Both the position numbers and the translations under genes were made by a program. DNA of 64,000 nucleotides from Mucilaginibacter kameinonensis (lineage in GTDB: Bacteria; Bacteroidota; Bacteroidia; Sphingobacteriales; Sphingobacteriaceae), in NCBI RefSeq assembly GCF_003675385.1, contig NZ_RCWZ01000002.1, positions 1,178,001 to 1,242,000 on the forward strand, in the 5' to 3' direction. The first letter of the stretch is position 1; every line of letters begins with the position of its first letter. Below are positions 26,589-35,192 of this stretch, piece by piece. The notes below the pieces were generated by a model that did not search any database, was not told where the DNA came from, and saw only the letters and a program-made list of their open reading frames with translations.

Positions 26589-27520
26589 TTGGCTCCTGTC
26601 AACATCCCCGCCAAAACGCCTTCTTTTAATGAGTTTGTACACAAACTTACATTATGGATGTCCAACGTGTGCATGATAAAACGGGTAACCAATGATGCCG
26701 TTACAATCATATCAATCCGGACCGGGATAATGCCCGGATTGCCTGCCCGTTCTTTATGGCTCGAAAAAATGAGTTTGTTGGTTATGGTCAACAATTCATC
26801 TTCCTCAAAGTCATAGTGCTTAATATTCTTTAAATCAAATGATTTTGCCTTGTCGGTTTCTATCAACCCGGCGAACGTTTCAAATGAGCCTGATGAGCCA
26901 ACAAGCGAATCGATTTCAATGCCTGATATGGCAACGAATAAATCATTCAGCTTGTCCTCCAGGTATAAATTTAAGGCTTCGATGGATGCCGGAGGGATAG
27001 GGTCGGTGTGATGAAATTGGTTCATGAGCCGGGCGGCGCCTACTTCAAAACTTTGTTTCCACAAAATTTTATCAGTATTACCTAATATGAACTCCACACT
27101 GCCGCCACCAATATCCATGATCAATGAGTTTTTTGCTGATAAGCAACCGCTTAACTTTACTCCATTGTAAATGAAACCGGCTTCCTGCTCACCATCGATA
27201 ATTTCAATGGCAATGCCTGTTTTTGATTCTACCTCTTTAATGAAATCATTTCCGTTGGATGCATTTCGCAAGGCCGATGTAGCTATAGCCCTCACGTCGG
27301 TAATATGGTTGGCTTCAATGAGCTCATGGAAACGCTGCATGGTATTTAAACCACGCTGAAAAGCCTCAGGTACAACATACCCTTTGTTAATACCGCCTTC
27401 GCCAATTTTTACGGCTTCGGTAATGTGTACAATTTCACAGTAGTTGTTTATATCTCCTTCGGCAATCAACAAATGGAAGGTATTTGTACCCAGATCCATT
27501 ACTGCAACGCGTTTAGTCAT
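26585..27520 (-). CDS. Exopolyphosphatase / Ppx-GppA phosphatase family protein
   Basis: A 311-residue protein of the ASKHA fold that hydrolyses polyphosphate or the pentaphosphate alarmone pppGpp. The first phosphate loop is MDLGTNTFHL (residues 8-17) and the second DIGGGSVEF near 141; TSALRNASNG near 82 is also typical. It is the short form made of the two catalytic domains only, without the C-terminal HD domain of the E. coli proteins. It is one gene, ending convergently with the Lgt/radical SAM operon. Which substrate is favoured cannot be read. Confidence 0.88.
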   Translation of the reverse strand: MTKRVAVMDLGTNTFHLLIAEGDINNYCEIVHITEAVKIGEGGINKGYVVPEAFQRGLNTMQRFHELIEANHITDVRAIATSALRNASNGNDFIKEVESKTGIAIEIIDGEQEAGFIYNGVKLSGCLSAKNSLIMDIGGGSVEFILGNTDKILWKQSFEVGAARLMNQFHHTDPIPPASIEALNLYLEDKLNDLFVAISGIEIDSLVGSSGSFETFAGLIETDKAKSFDLKNIKHYDFEEDELLTITNKLIFSSHKERAGNPGIIPVRIDMIVTASLVTRFIMHTLDIHNVSLCTNSLKEGVLAGMLTGAN

Positions 27521-27532
27521 GCAGCTAAAATA

Positions 27533-27573
27533 AATAATCCCCGAAATTGTTTAATTATTCCCGGGGATTTTAT
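27533..27573 (-). terminator. Terminator of the ABC exporter operon
   Basis: AATCCCCG and CGGGGATT pair across an 18-base loop. On the minus strand this is followed by ATTTTA. It lies downstream of the ABC permease gene. Confidence 0.7.
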
Positions 27574-27579
27574 TTTGTA

Positions 27580-27612
27580 AATCCGAAATCGAACATCCGA
27601 TATCCGAAATCA
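27580..27612. repeat. Family E repeat units
   Basis: Three ATCCGAAATC-type units sit directly behind the permease stop; one unit runs into the stop region. The same units flank 33269-33383. Confidence 0.55.
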
Positions 27613-27614
27613 AA

Positions 27615-28868
27615 CTATTCTTTATAAAAAAACCATTTAACCAGTTCTTTATAACTTGCTTTTTTACCATACATCAATACGCCTACTCTGTAAATGCGGG
27701 CAGCAACGTAAGTGGTAAATAAAAAGCCTACAACCATTAAAGCCATAGAAATAGCTACCTGCCAGTGCGGCGGATCAAATGGGATACGCACCATCATAGC
27801 TACAGGGGCAGTAAAAGGGATCATAGACAGCCATACAGCCAACGGGCTATCTGGAGCCCTGAAAAGTACCGATACCGATAATATATAAGTAAACAGCAAA
27901 GGCATGGTGATTGGAAACATAAACTGTTGAGTTTCTGTCTCGCTATCAACTGCTGACCCTACAGCCGCAAACAGGGCGGCGTAAAACAGATATCCACTTA
28001 AAAAGTAAAATATAAAGCAGCCCATAATATAACCGAACGGAATGGTTTGCAATACGGCGAGCGCGTTAGTCATGGGGCTGGCCGGCGAGCTAAAAGCATG
28101 ACCGGCTATTTTAGTGGATATGACGGATAAGATTATCCAGGCGCTAAATTGTGTTAAGCCAACTAAACCAACACCAATGATTTTACCCAGCATTAATTGA
28201 AATGGCTTTACTGATGATATTACCACTTCTATGATACGGTTGGTTTTTTCTTCAATAACCCCGCGCATTACCTGCCCGCCATATATAAATAACGATAGGT
28301 AGATGAGGATGGCGCAGGCTATACCAATTAAGATATTGGGGCCGATGTTGGCATTTTTATCGCCTTTGTCTGAAATTTCAATAGCATTCACTGATATATT
28401 AGTCCGCTTTATGCTACTTAAAAGAGCTGTATCAATATGGTGGCTGATCAGGTTGTTTGAAAAAGCGATATCGCTGATTTGCTTTTCAATTTCTTCAGAT
28501 AGGGGGATAGAGGCTTTCTTTTTTGAAAAGATCTGCACCGAATCCTTTTGCATATAATTTGCAGGTATATACAAAATAGAGATACCCTCGCTATCCTTCA
28601 GTAACTGCTTAGATGATTTTAAATCGGTTAAGGCATAGGTAAACTTCACGTTAGTTACATCGTGGAACTTATTGGCGAAGCTGCCGCTTTTATCAATTAC
28701 GTTAACCGTTTGTAGTGAGGATAGTTTATCACTGTTTTCGGCCACCATTTTTATTACCACGCCCATTACAAATATCAATGCCGGTACTACAAACAGCATA
28801 ATGATAAATGATTTTTTGCGTACCCGGGTCAGGTATTCGCGCTGTATAATGAGTAATACTTTATTCAT
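27615..28868 (-). CDS. ABC transporter permease (NatB-like, ABC-2 type)
   Basis: A 417-residue membrane subunit of an ABC-2-type exporter. It has one N-terminal span (about 20-43), an extracytoplasmic loop of about 130 residues, and six or so spans from about residue 180 on, which is the NatB/YhaP layout. Its start overlaps the end of the ATPase gene by eight bases (ATGAATAA), so they are translationally coupled. Substrate unknown; NatAB-type systems export ions or small toxic compounds. Confidence 0.88.
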   Translation of the reverse strand: MNKVLLIIQREYLTRVRKKSFIIMLFVVPALIFVMGVVIKMVAENSDKLSSLQTVNVIDKSGSFANKFHDVTNVKFTYALTDLKSSKQLLKDSEGISILYIPANYMQKDSVQIFSKKKASIPLSEEIEKQISDIAFSNNLISHHIDTALLSSIKRTNISVNAIEISDKGDKNANIGPNILIGIACAILIYLSLFIYGGQVMRGVIEEKTNRIIEVVISSVKPFQLMLGKIIGVGLVGLTQFSAWIILSVISTKIAGHAFSSPASPMTNALAVLQTIPFGYIMGCFIFYFLSGYLFYAALFAAVGSAVDSETETQQFMFPITMPLLFTYILSVSVLFRAPDSPLAVWLSMIPFTAPVAMMVRIPFDPPHWQVAISMALMVVGFLFTTYVAARIYRVGVLMYGKKASYKELVKWFFYKE

Positions 28869-29781
28869 GACCGGCCGAGTTTAGGTTAACTTTTTCTATA
28901 AATATTTCATGCATACTGGGTATTACCTCCTGCAGCATATTTACCCTGGCTTTAGGAATCAGGTACTGCAAAACATCGTTTGAGTTGTTTTGCCCACTAA
29001 GTTTTATTTTGATGGTATGGCTATCATCCACACTATGGGTTTCATCAAGCAATTCAAAAGGCTGGCTGCCATCAAATGCTATCCGCGGACCTTCATATTC
29101 AACAAAATAAGTTTCGTTGCGGTATGAGTTGCGGATATGCTTAACCTTGCCGTCCAGGATCTTGTGCGATTTATTGATAAGCGCTATGGCATCACAAAGC
29201 TCTTCTACTGATTCCATACGGTGGGTAGAGAACAGGATAGTTGCGCCTTTTTTGTTGAGTTCCAGAATCTCATCTTTAATCAACTCGGCGTTTACAGGGT
29301 CAAAGCCACTGAAAGGTTCGTCCAAAATGATCAGATCGGGTTCATGCAACACTGTGGCTACAAACTGGGCTTTTTGCTGCATCCCTTTTGATAGCTCTTC
29401 GATCTTCTTTTTCCACCAGGTTTCCATTTCCAGCTTTTCAAACCAGAATTTCAGGCGCTTTTGGGCTTCGGCACGGCTCAGGCCTTTTAAACGTGCAAGG
29501 TATATCATCTGCTCGCCTATCTCCATCTTTTTATAAAGGCCGCGTTCTTCAGGCAGGTAACCTATACGCTCAATATGCGATTGATTAAGTTTTTCGCCGT
29601 TAAAATATACGTCGCCCGAATCAGGTGCGGTTATTTGGTTAACAATACGAATAAGTGAAGTTTTACCGGCGCCATTGGGCCCCAGCAGACCAAATATCTG
29701 TCCGCTCTCAACTTCCAAACTTACATCGCTTAAGGCCCGGTGACCGGCGTATTGTTTAACAATATTGCGGATGCTTAGCAT
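28861..29781 (-). CDS. ABC transporter ATP-binding protein (NatA-like)
   Basis: A 306-residue ATPase subunit. The Walker A is GPNGAGKTS (from about residue 34), the signature is a variant LSKGMQQK near 129, and Walker B is LIILDEPFSGFDP near 149-161, followed by an H-loop STHRME. A C-terminal extension of about 80 residues is of the DUF4162 type seen in this family. It drives the permease encoded immediately downstream. Confidence 0.92.
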   Translation of the reverse strand: MLSIRNIVKQYAGHRALSDVSLEVESGQIFGLLGPNGAGKTSLIRIVNQITAPDSGDVYFNGEKLNQSHIERIGYLPEERGLYKKMEIGEQMIYLARLKGLSRAEAQKRLKFWFEKLEMETWWKKKIEELSKGMQQKAQFVATVLHEPDLIILDEPFSGFDPVNAELIKDEILELNKKGATILFSTHRMESVEELCDAIALINKSHKILDGKVKHIRNSYRNETYFVEYEGPRIAFDGSQPFELLDETHSVDDSHTIKIKLSGQNNSNDVLQYLIPKARVNMLQEVIPSMHEIFIEKVNLNSAGHE

Positions 29782-29834
29782 TTGTTAAGGTTTATGTATC
29801 TGTTTTGCTTTTAGATGAAGGTAAGCAAAAAAAG

Positions 29835-30494
29835 TTACAGGCCGGGTTTATCATATGGCGGCCAGTCGGGTTTATCCATTTCGTAAAACGGTTTTTGCCA
29901 TTGCTGTTTATTAATAACATTTAAAGCGGTTACCGCTATGTAAATGCCCGCTGCCGGAATGATGAGATTTATAAGGGCCAAATATCTTATATACCCGACA
30001 TAATTGCTACCTCCTGTTAAAGTAAGCAGTGGTGGCATTACAATATAAAATAACATGATAAATAACTCGCTCAGTGCAAAAAAACGGAGAGGTGACCTGA
30101 ATTGAGTAGGACTTAAATTAAATGTAGCAACAATAAAGCCTATTACAATCAGCAGTTTAATGATAGCTGTAACTTGATAAAACATGAGCATTGACTGTAC
30201 CGGTACATGGAAAAAGTTCATTGTAATGCTGGCGGCACCTTGGAGCGAGCTGAAAATTGAGTAAATGATAAAGGTGTTAAATACAAAAGGTTTTTCATTG
30301 GTGTATTTTACGATACCTATCATAAATACCACTAACCAAATGAAGCATAACAAAGGGATGAAATATATCAGGTACTTGAAATTATCAGGAAATTTAAAAA
30401 GTAGATTTTGCATTGGTAGCATTAGTATTTGTATCAACGCACCGATAATTGATGTAGCAATGGTGAGATAAGCGGTATCACGGGTTGGTTTCAT
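29835..30494 (-). CDS. Hypothetical membrane protein
   Basis: A 219-residue protein with about five or six hydrophobic spans and a polar C-terminal tail rich in Pro, Asp and Lys. It recalls Yip1-like or DUF-type multi-span proteins, but I recognise no signature. It lies 53 bases upstream of the ABC ATPase gene on the same strand and could be co-transcribed with it. Confidence 0.7.
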   Translation of the reverse strand: MKPTRDTAYLTIATSIIGALIQILMLPMQNLLFKFPDNFKYLIYFIPLLCFIWLVVFMIGIVKYTNEKPFVFNTFIIYSIFSSLQGAASITMNFFHVPVQSMLMFYQVTAIIKLLIVIGFIVATFNLSPTQFRSPLRFFALSELFIMLFYIVMPPLLTLTGGSNYVGYIRYLALINLIIPAAGIYIAVTALNVINKQQWQKPFYEMDKPDWPPYDKPGL

Positions 30495-30569
30495 GAGCAG
30501 GGTAGGTTTAAATTATGCGTATAAATATACCCAAACCCCAATTATGGTTTAGGTTGTTTATTGAAATAA

Positions 30570-30610
30570 AAAAATGGCGTATTTGAATAAAAACAAATAC
30601 GCCATTTTTA
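30570..30610 (-). terminator. Terminator of the sialidase-like gene
   Basis: AAAAATGGCGTATTTG and CAAATACGCCATTTTT form a 16-bp perfect stem with an eight-base loop. T runs exist on both strands, so it may work in both directions. Confidence 0.88.
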
Positions 30611-30632
30611 ATATCTCTAATTTGCAGCCTAT

Positions 30633-31781
30633 CTATTTGAGTTGATTTAGATCGAACTTTAGTGCTTCGATAGATTCCTTTTGCCGGGATATAATCACGT
30701 ACATATCACCCTTATAAATGATTGTATGCGGATAGCCATATTGTCCGCCTTTCCAAAGTCCTTCTTTCTTAAGATGATAAAGCTCGTCGGCAATGATGTA
30801 GTTTTTATCGAATGATTTACCATCCTTTGAAAGCGATAACACCAATGGATTCCGGTCGTAATGGTGTAAGGTATCCGGGATACCTACATAATAAAACCGC
30901 TTATCCGGCAATCTGCCGAAATGAAATTTACTGTCATTATCAGAAAATGGCGCTTCTGTAGGGCGCGACCAGCTTTTGCCATTGTCTTTACTTTCGGTAA
31001 GCCACAAATGTCCTTTCCAGCCTTTGCCGGTTACTCTTAAAAGCATGTGCAAAACGTTATCATCGGTTTGGAAAAATGATCCTTCGCAAAGTGGTGGTAG
31101 GCTTGATTTTGCGGCAGGAGTATAAAACATAGCCGGATTATCCTGCTTATAAAGTGAATCGGGATAAAAGCTGCTGAGTTTCCAGCCCGAAAGCCCGCGC
31201 GGATCATCGGTGTAAGGAAAGGTGAAATTATCGCTGATAATTAATCGCCCGCTGTTTGTCATTTCCGGGCCGTGATTGGGTACAACGGGCAGGTGCATGT
31301 CAAGTGGTTTGCTCCAATGCTCACCATCTATACTGGTTTTAGCCCATAGGTGGGTATTTTGACGATGTTTATCATAATCGCCGTAATAGGCCACTAAAGT
31401 TCCCTTGTATTGATAAAGCCCGGCAGCGGTAAGTACAGTAAGTGTATCATTGATTTTGCCCGGAGAAGCCAATACCCTCAATGGCGACCAGTGTTCAAAA
31501 TCTGTTGAAGTAGCATAAACCACCCTTTGCCCCGGCGAATCTTCATCAATCATCCCGTTGCTCCATATGGCTACAAAACGGTCTTTAAAATGGATAATAG
31601 ATGCATGATGATTGTACAGCCATTCCTTATCCGGCGAGTAGATCATCGATCGCTCAATGTTTAGCCTGGGTACGCCGGCTTCGGTTTGGTAGTTGTTGCT
31701 GACGGATGGGGTTTGGGCACGAGTATTAAGAATGGATAAAAAGAGACAGGTAAAGAAGAGTAATTTGAATTTCACGGGCAT
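30633..31781 (-). CDS. Secreted sialidase-like (BNR/Asp-box) protein
   Basis: A 382-residue exported protein with a signal peptide ending in TRAQ. It looks like a six-bladed propeller of the sialidase superfamily: a clear Asp-box SKDNGKSW near residue 265 and weaker ones at TSIDGEHW near 150 and LSKDGKSF near 330. The catalytic arginine triad and tyrosine-glutamate pair of true sialidases cannot be placed with confidence, so it could instead be another glycoside hydrolase or a carbohydrate-binding propeller. It stands alone between two repeat or terminator regions. Confidence 0.8.
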   Translation of the reverse strand: MPVKFKLLFFTCLFLSILNTRAQTPSVSNNYQTEAGVPRLNIERSMIYSPDKEWLYNHHASIIHFKDRFVAIWSNGMIDEDSPGQRVVYATSTDFEHWSPLRVLASPGKINDTLTVLTAAGLYQYKGTLVAYYGDYDKHRQNTHLWAKTSIDGEHWSKPLDMHLPVVPNHGPEMTNSGRLIISDNFTFPYTDDPRGLSGWKLSSFYPDSLYKQDNPAMFYTPAAKSSLPPLCEGSFFQTDDNVLHMLLRVTGKGWKGHLWLTESKDNGKSWSRPTEAPFSDNDSKFHFGRLPDKRFYYVGIPDTLHHYDRNPLVLSLSKDGKSFDKNYIIADELYHLKKEGLWKGGQYGYPHTIIYKGDMYVIISRQKESIEALKFDLNQLK

Positions 31782-31857
31782 AGCCCTAATTAACGGAAAT
31801 TATCCGGTTAGTAAAAATTGAATTGCCGGCTCAAATGCTTTTGTAAAGTTTTAGCAC

Positions 31858-32010
31858 AGGTTCAAGTGTCTTTTTACGCAGGTTCAAGCGTCCTTCGCTT
31901 GAACCTGATTTTAAAGTAAGCGTCCACGCTTACTTTAAAAGAACCTCTGTCGGCATCGTGAGCGTGGACGCTCAAATGAATAACAGTTCAAGCGCGGACG
32001 CTTGAACTTG
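31858..32010. repeat. Compound inverted repeat, family F
   Basis: Alternating units GTTCAAGCGTCC..GCTTGAAC, AAAGTAAGCGTCCACGCTTACTTT and GAGCGTGGACGCTC form several adjacent palindromes, closed by an outer GTTCAAGCG/CGCTTGAAC pair. With the dnaJ terminator it fills the 31782-32095 gap, in which I see no gene. Confidence 0.8.
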
Positions 32011-32015
32011 CAAAA

Positions 32016-32050
32016 ACAAAAACGCCCGAAGTAATAATACTCCGGGCGTT
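32016..32050 (-). terminator. Terminator of the grpE-dnaJ transcript
   Basis: AACGCCCG and CGGGCGTT pair, with AGTA/TACT extending the stem. On the minus strand the hairpin is followed by TTTTTGTTTTTG. Confidence 0.85.
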
Positions 32051-32095
32051 GCATATACCTTTCAGCTTTCGCCTTTATCCTTTCACCTTAAAAGA

Positions 32096-33259
32096 TTATT
32101 CAAAATATTCCTTCATCCGTTCAAAAAAACTTTTTTCGTTTTTGCCCGGATTAGGTTTGAAGTTAGGCGAACCTTGCAGTTTCTCCAATATTTCGCGCTC
32201 TTCGCGGCTCAGTGCTTTTGGCGTCCAGATGTTGATGTGCACCAGCTGGTCGCCGCGGTGGTATGAGTTTACTTCTGGTAAACCTTTACCTTTCAGGCGC
32301 AGAATTTTGCCACCTTGTGTTCCCGGATCAATTTTTATTTTGGCCTTGCCGTCAATAGTTGGCACTTCAACAGATGTACCTAAAGTTGCATCAACAAAGT
32401 TTACATGTAAATCATAAATCACGTTGTTGCCATCGCGTTTCAAAGTTTCGTGAGGCACTTCTTCAATCAGTATAATAAGGTCGCCGGGAACGCCACCACG
32501 AGGAGCAGCGTTACCTTTGCCGCTCATGCTCAGCTGCATACCTTCGCTAACGCCTGCAGGCACCTGGATGGTGATCAATTCTTCACCACGAACAACGCCA
32601 TCGCCATGACAAACGGTACATTTCGACAAAATTGTTGAACCTTCGCCGTTACAGGTAGGGCAGGTGCTGGTAGTTTGCATCTGGCCCAATATAGTATTGG
32701 TTACCCTGCGCACTGCTCCCGAGCCGCCGCAAGTTTTACAGGTTTGGAATGATGATTTATCTTTAGCACCCGAGCCGTCGCATGTTTTACAGATGATCTG
32801 TTTGTTAACCTTGATTTTCTTTTCGGCGCCATTGGCAATCTCTTCAAGTGTTAAACGCACTTTAATACGCAGGTTGCTGCCGCGGGCTACGCGCCTGCCA
32901 CCGCCACCACTTTGACGGCCACCGCCAAAGAACCCTTCAAACGGACTGCCGCCGCCAAAAATATCGCCAAACTGGCTGAATATGTCATCCATATTCATGC
33001 CGCCACCACCGTAACCGCCGCCATTGGCCGATGACGCGTTGGCAGCATGACCAAACTGATCATAACGCTGACGTTTTTCAGGAGTACTTAGTACTTCGTA
33101 AGCTTCAGCAGCTTCTTTAAACTTTTCTTCCGCTTCTTTATCGCCCTGGTTTTTATCAGGGTGATATTTAATAGCCATTTTACGATATGCCTTTTTTATG
33201 TCATCAGCACTTGCACCTTTTGCAACTCCAAGCACATCGTAATAATCTCTCTTAGCCAT
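32096..33259 (-). CDS. dnaJ: Chaperone protein DnaJ
   Basis: J-domain co-chaperone of DnaK, 387 residues. The J domain has HPD at 33-35, then a Gly-rich linker (about 75-130), and four zinc-finger repeats ([32 protein letters not shown]) at about 155-225, then the C-terminal substrate-binding domains. It is a full-length type I DnaJ. It lies behind grpE on the same strand, separated by 126 bases that hold a family E repeat. Confidence 0.96.
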   Translation of the reverse strand: MAKRDYYDVLGVAKGASADDIKKAYRKMAIKYHPDKNQGDKEAEEKFKEAAEAYEVLSTPEKRQRYDQFGHAANASSANGGGYGGGGMNMDDIFSQFGDIFGGGSPFEGFFGGGRQSGGGGRRVARGSNLRIKVRLTLEEIANGAEKKIKVNKQIICKTCDGSGAKDKSSFQTCKTCGGSGAVRRVTNTILGQMQTTSTCPTCNGEGSTILSKCTVCHGDGVVRGEELITIQVPAGVSEGMQLSMSGKGNAAPRGGVPGDLIILIEEVPHETLKRDGNNVIYDLHVNFVDATLGTSVEVPTIDGKAKIKIDPGTQGGKILRLKGKGLPEVNSYHRGDQLVHINIWTPKALSREEREILEKLQGSPNFKPNPGKNEKSFFERMKEYFE

Positions 33260-33268
33260 AATTTTAAA

Positions 33269-33383
33269 AATTTCGGATTCCGAAATTCAGATTTCGGATT
33301 TATTATAATTTAATATTGTGTAAGATCAGGATAGACTATCACATTCGGACAAATCCGAAATTGAAAGTCCCAAATCCGAAATC
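33269..33383. repeat. Inverted intergenic repeat, family E
   Basis: AAATTTCGGATT units on the left (three, with one inverse) face AAATCCGAAAT units on the right across about 50 bases. It lies between grpE and dnaJ. Confidence 0.8.
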
Positions 33384-33385
33384 AG

Positions 33386-33988
33386 TTACGCTCCAACTAC
33401 CACTTTAGCAAAGCGGATCACTTTATCATTCAAAGTATAGCCTTTTTCCATTTCGTCCATTACCTTGCCTTTAAGGTCATCGGTAGGAGCCGGAATGTTG
33501 GTGATAGCTTCATGCAGATCGGCATCAAAGGCATTGCCTATCGATGTCATTTCTTTCAGGCCTTTTTGGCCTAAAATATTTTTCAGCTTGTTTTGTATCA
33601 AAGTAACACCCTCTTTAACAGGAGCTACTTCGGTAGCCTTATCCATGGCACGCTGTGCGCGTTCAAAGTCGTCAAGTACAGGTAATAAAGCCACAATAAC
33701 GTCTTTACCTTCAGTCTTGCGGGCTTCCTCGCGTTCTTTAATGGTACGCCTTCTAAAGTTATCAAATTCGGCATATAAACGCAAGTACTTGTCATTAGCC
33801 TGTGCCAGTTCGTCTTTCAGTTTTTCTTCGGCAGTAGGGGCTGCTGCAGTTTCTGTAGCCGTAGCTTCTGTTTCCTGGGCGTTATCCTGCCCTTCGTTTT
33901 GTAATTGCTCGTTATCCACTTCGTTTATATTTTCTGTATTATCCGTATTTTCTTTCTTCTTTTTCTTCAACATATCGTTAAATTTCAT
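33386..33988 (-). CDS. grpE: Nucleotide exchange factor GrpE
   Basis: Exchange factor for DnaK, about 200 residues. The ATG at 33988 is chosen over an in-frame TTG at 34003. A poly-Lys, then acidic and Gln/Ala-rich disordered N-terminus of about 65 residues precedes the long coiled coil (EEKLKDELAQANDKYLRLYAEFDNFRRRT region) and the C-terminal beta domain (HEAITNIPAP). The gene stands directly before dnaJ, the usual chaperone pairing. Confidence 0.95.
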   Translation of the reverse strand: MKFNDMLKKKKKENTDNTENINEVDNEQLQNEGQDNAQETEATATETAAAPTAEEKLKDELAQANDKYLRLYAEFDNFRRRTIKEREEARKTEGKDVIVALLPVLDDFERAQRAMDKATEVAPVKEGVTLIQNKLKNILGQKGLKEMTSIGNAFDADLHEAITNIPAPTDDLKGKVMDEMEKGYTLNDKVIRFAKVVVGA

Positions 33989-34101
33989 AGCGAGTAGTGC
34001 CAATCAAGTATCCTGCCATAGCTGCAAAGCAGTCAAGCTGTCAGTGGGATGATGTAATTTTAAGCAAGGGTGACAGGCGAACCGCCAAATGGGCAAACCA
34101 A

Positions 34102-34179
34102 AACCATGATTCGCATGAGTTAAAGATGGCCTTGAGTTTTGTACATCAGGGCTATCTTTAAATCCTAAAAATCATGGTT
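34102..34179. repeat. Nested palindrome between ftsE and grpE
   Basis: An outer pair AACCATGATT/AATCATGGTT encloses an inner pair TAAAGATGGCC/GGGCTATCTTTA, with a loop of about 13 bases. No second copy of these units was noticed in the window. Confidence 0.65.
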
Positions 34180-34183
34180 CGTT

Positions 34184-34864
34184 CTATATCTCCACATCTT
34201 CCAAAACTTTGCCATTTTCGCATTTGATAATGCGTGATGGAAAAGCGCGGATAATGTGATAGTCATGAGTGGCCACCAGTACAGCAGTGCCCGATTGGCT
34301 GATCTGTTTAAGCAGCATAACAATTTCTTCAGATGTTTCAGGGTCGAGGTTACCTGTCGGCTCATCCGCCAGTATTATTTCAGGGTCATTCAGCAAAGCA
34401 CGTGCTATAACTACACGCTGCTGCTCGCCACCCGAAAGCTCATGAGGCATTTTCTTTAACTTTGAACGCAGGCCAACTTTTTCAAGTACATCAAGAGCTT
34501 TGTCGGCAATTAGCTTTTTGTCGGTCCAACCGGTTGCACGCATCACAAAGTTCAGGTTTTGCTCAATGGTGCGGTCGGTAAGTAACTGGAAATCCTGGAA
34601 AACTATACCCAATTTACGGCGCAGGTAAGGAATATCGCGGCTTGGCAGCTTGCTCAGTTCATAACCACAGGCATGGCCGGTGCCGGCTTTTATTCCTAAA
34701 TCGCCATAAATTACCTTCAGCAGACTACTTTTTCCTGATCCTGTCTGGCCAATCAGCCATACAAAATCGCCTTTGTCAACATGTAAATTTACGTTTGAAA
34801 GTACCAGGTGCGCCTGTTGAAAGATATCAACGTTGTTTAGTTTTATTATAGAATTTCCTATCAT
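34184..34864 (-). CDS. ftsE: Cell-division ATP-binding protein FtsE-like
   Basis: A 226-residue ABC ATPase of the FtsE/LolD group. Walker [10 protein letters not shown] (from about residue 38), Q-loop FQDFQLL, signature LSGGEQQR and Walker [10 protein letters not shown] are all intact. The [11 protein letters not shown] segment and size match FtsE, which with FtsX regulates peptidoglycan hydrolases during division. No ftsX is next to it here, which is common in Bacteroidota. A LolD-type function is the alternative. Confidence 0.83.
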   Translation of the reverse strand: MIGNSIIKLNNVDIFQQAHLVLSNVNLHVDKGDFVWLIGQTGSGKSSLLKVIYGDLGIKAGTGHACGYELSKLPSRDIPYLRRKLGIVFQDFQLLTDRTIEQNLNFVMRATGWTDKKLIADKALDVLEKVGLRSKLKKMPHELSGGEQQRVVIARALLNDPEIILADEPTGNLDPETSEEIVMLLKQISQSGTAVLVATHDYHIIRAFPSRIIKCENGKVLEDVEI

Positions 34865-34869
34865 CGTTT

Positions 34870-35073
34870 TTATAGCTCTAATTTTAAGATCTGCCCAAAC
34901 GGCAGGTCTTTGATAATATTCATGATCTCGTTGGCTTTATCGCCTAATCCAACTTTGTCAAGCGATTTATCCGGCCTGTCAACCCTGAAATAAGCCAACA
35001 GCGTAAACTTATCATCGCGCAGTTGCACATAATCGGGTATTTTGGCAACACCTTTAACTTTTATGATATACAT
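34870..35073 (-). CDS. Small conserved hypothetical protein
   Basis: A 67-residue protein beginning MYIIKVKGVAKIPDYVQLRD and ending in LPFGQILKLEL, five bases upstream of ftsE and therefore probably in one operon with it. From memory, short proteins of this look recur beside ftsE in Bacteroidota, sometimes under the misleading name fructose-6-phosphate aldolase; there is no aldolase motif. Function unknown. Confidence 0.7.
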   Translation of the reverse strand: MYIIKVKGVAKIPDYVQLRDDKFTLLAYFRVDRPDKSLDKVGLGDKANEIMNIIKDLPFGQILKLEL

Positions 35074-35080
35074 CGTATTG

Positions 35081-35167
35081 TGTCATTGGGTCATTTGCTT
35101 TGCTCATTAAGTCATTTTTTTGCTTTGCAAATAGTTCAATGACTTAATGACCTAATGAAATGATGAC
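35081..35167. repeat. Inverted intergenic repeat, family B copy 2
   Basis: TGTCATTGGGTCATT and ATTAAGTCATT units on the left face AATGACTTAATGACCTAATGAAATGATGACC on the right, the same units as at 1621-1705. Confidence 0.75.
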
Positions 35168-35192
35168 CGTCCTTCCCAAAGGTATTATTTAT

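Noticed and set aside
31858..32010. Attachment site or integron cassette site next to the sialidase gene
   Set aside because: The palindromes are of the intergenic-repeat type. There is no integrase, and no foreign gene block adjoins.
34870..35073. Fructose-6-phosphate aldolase fragment
   Set aside because: The 67-residue protein is complete in itself, begins with ATG and shows no aldolase motif. The name is a recurrent mis-annotation as far as I recall.
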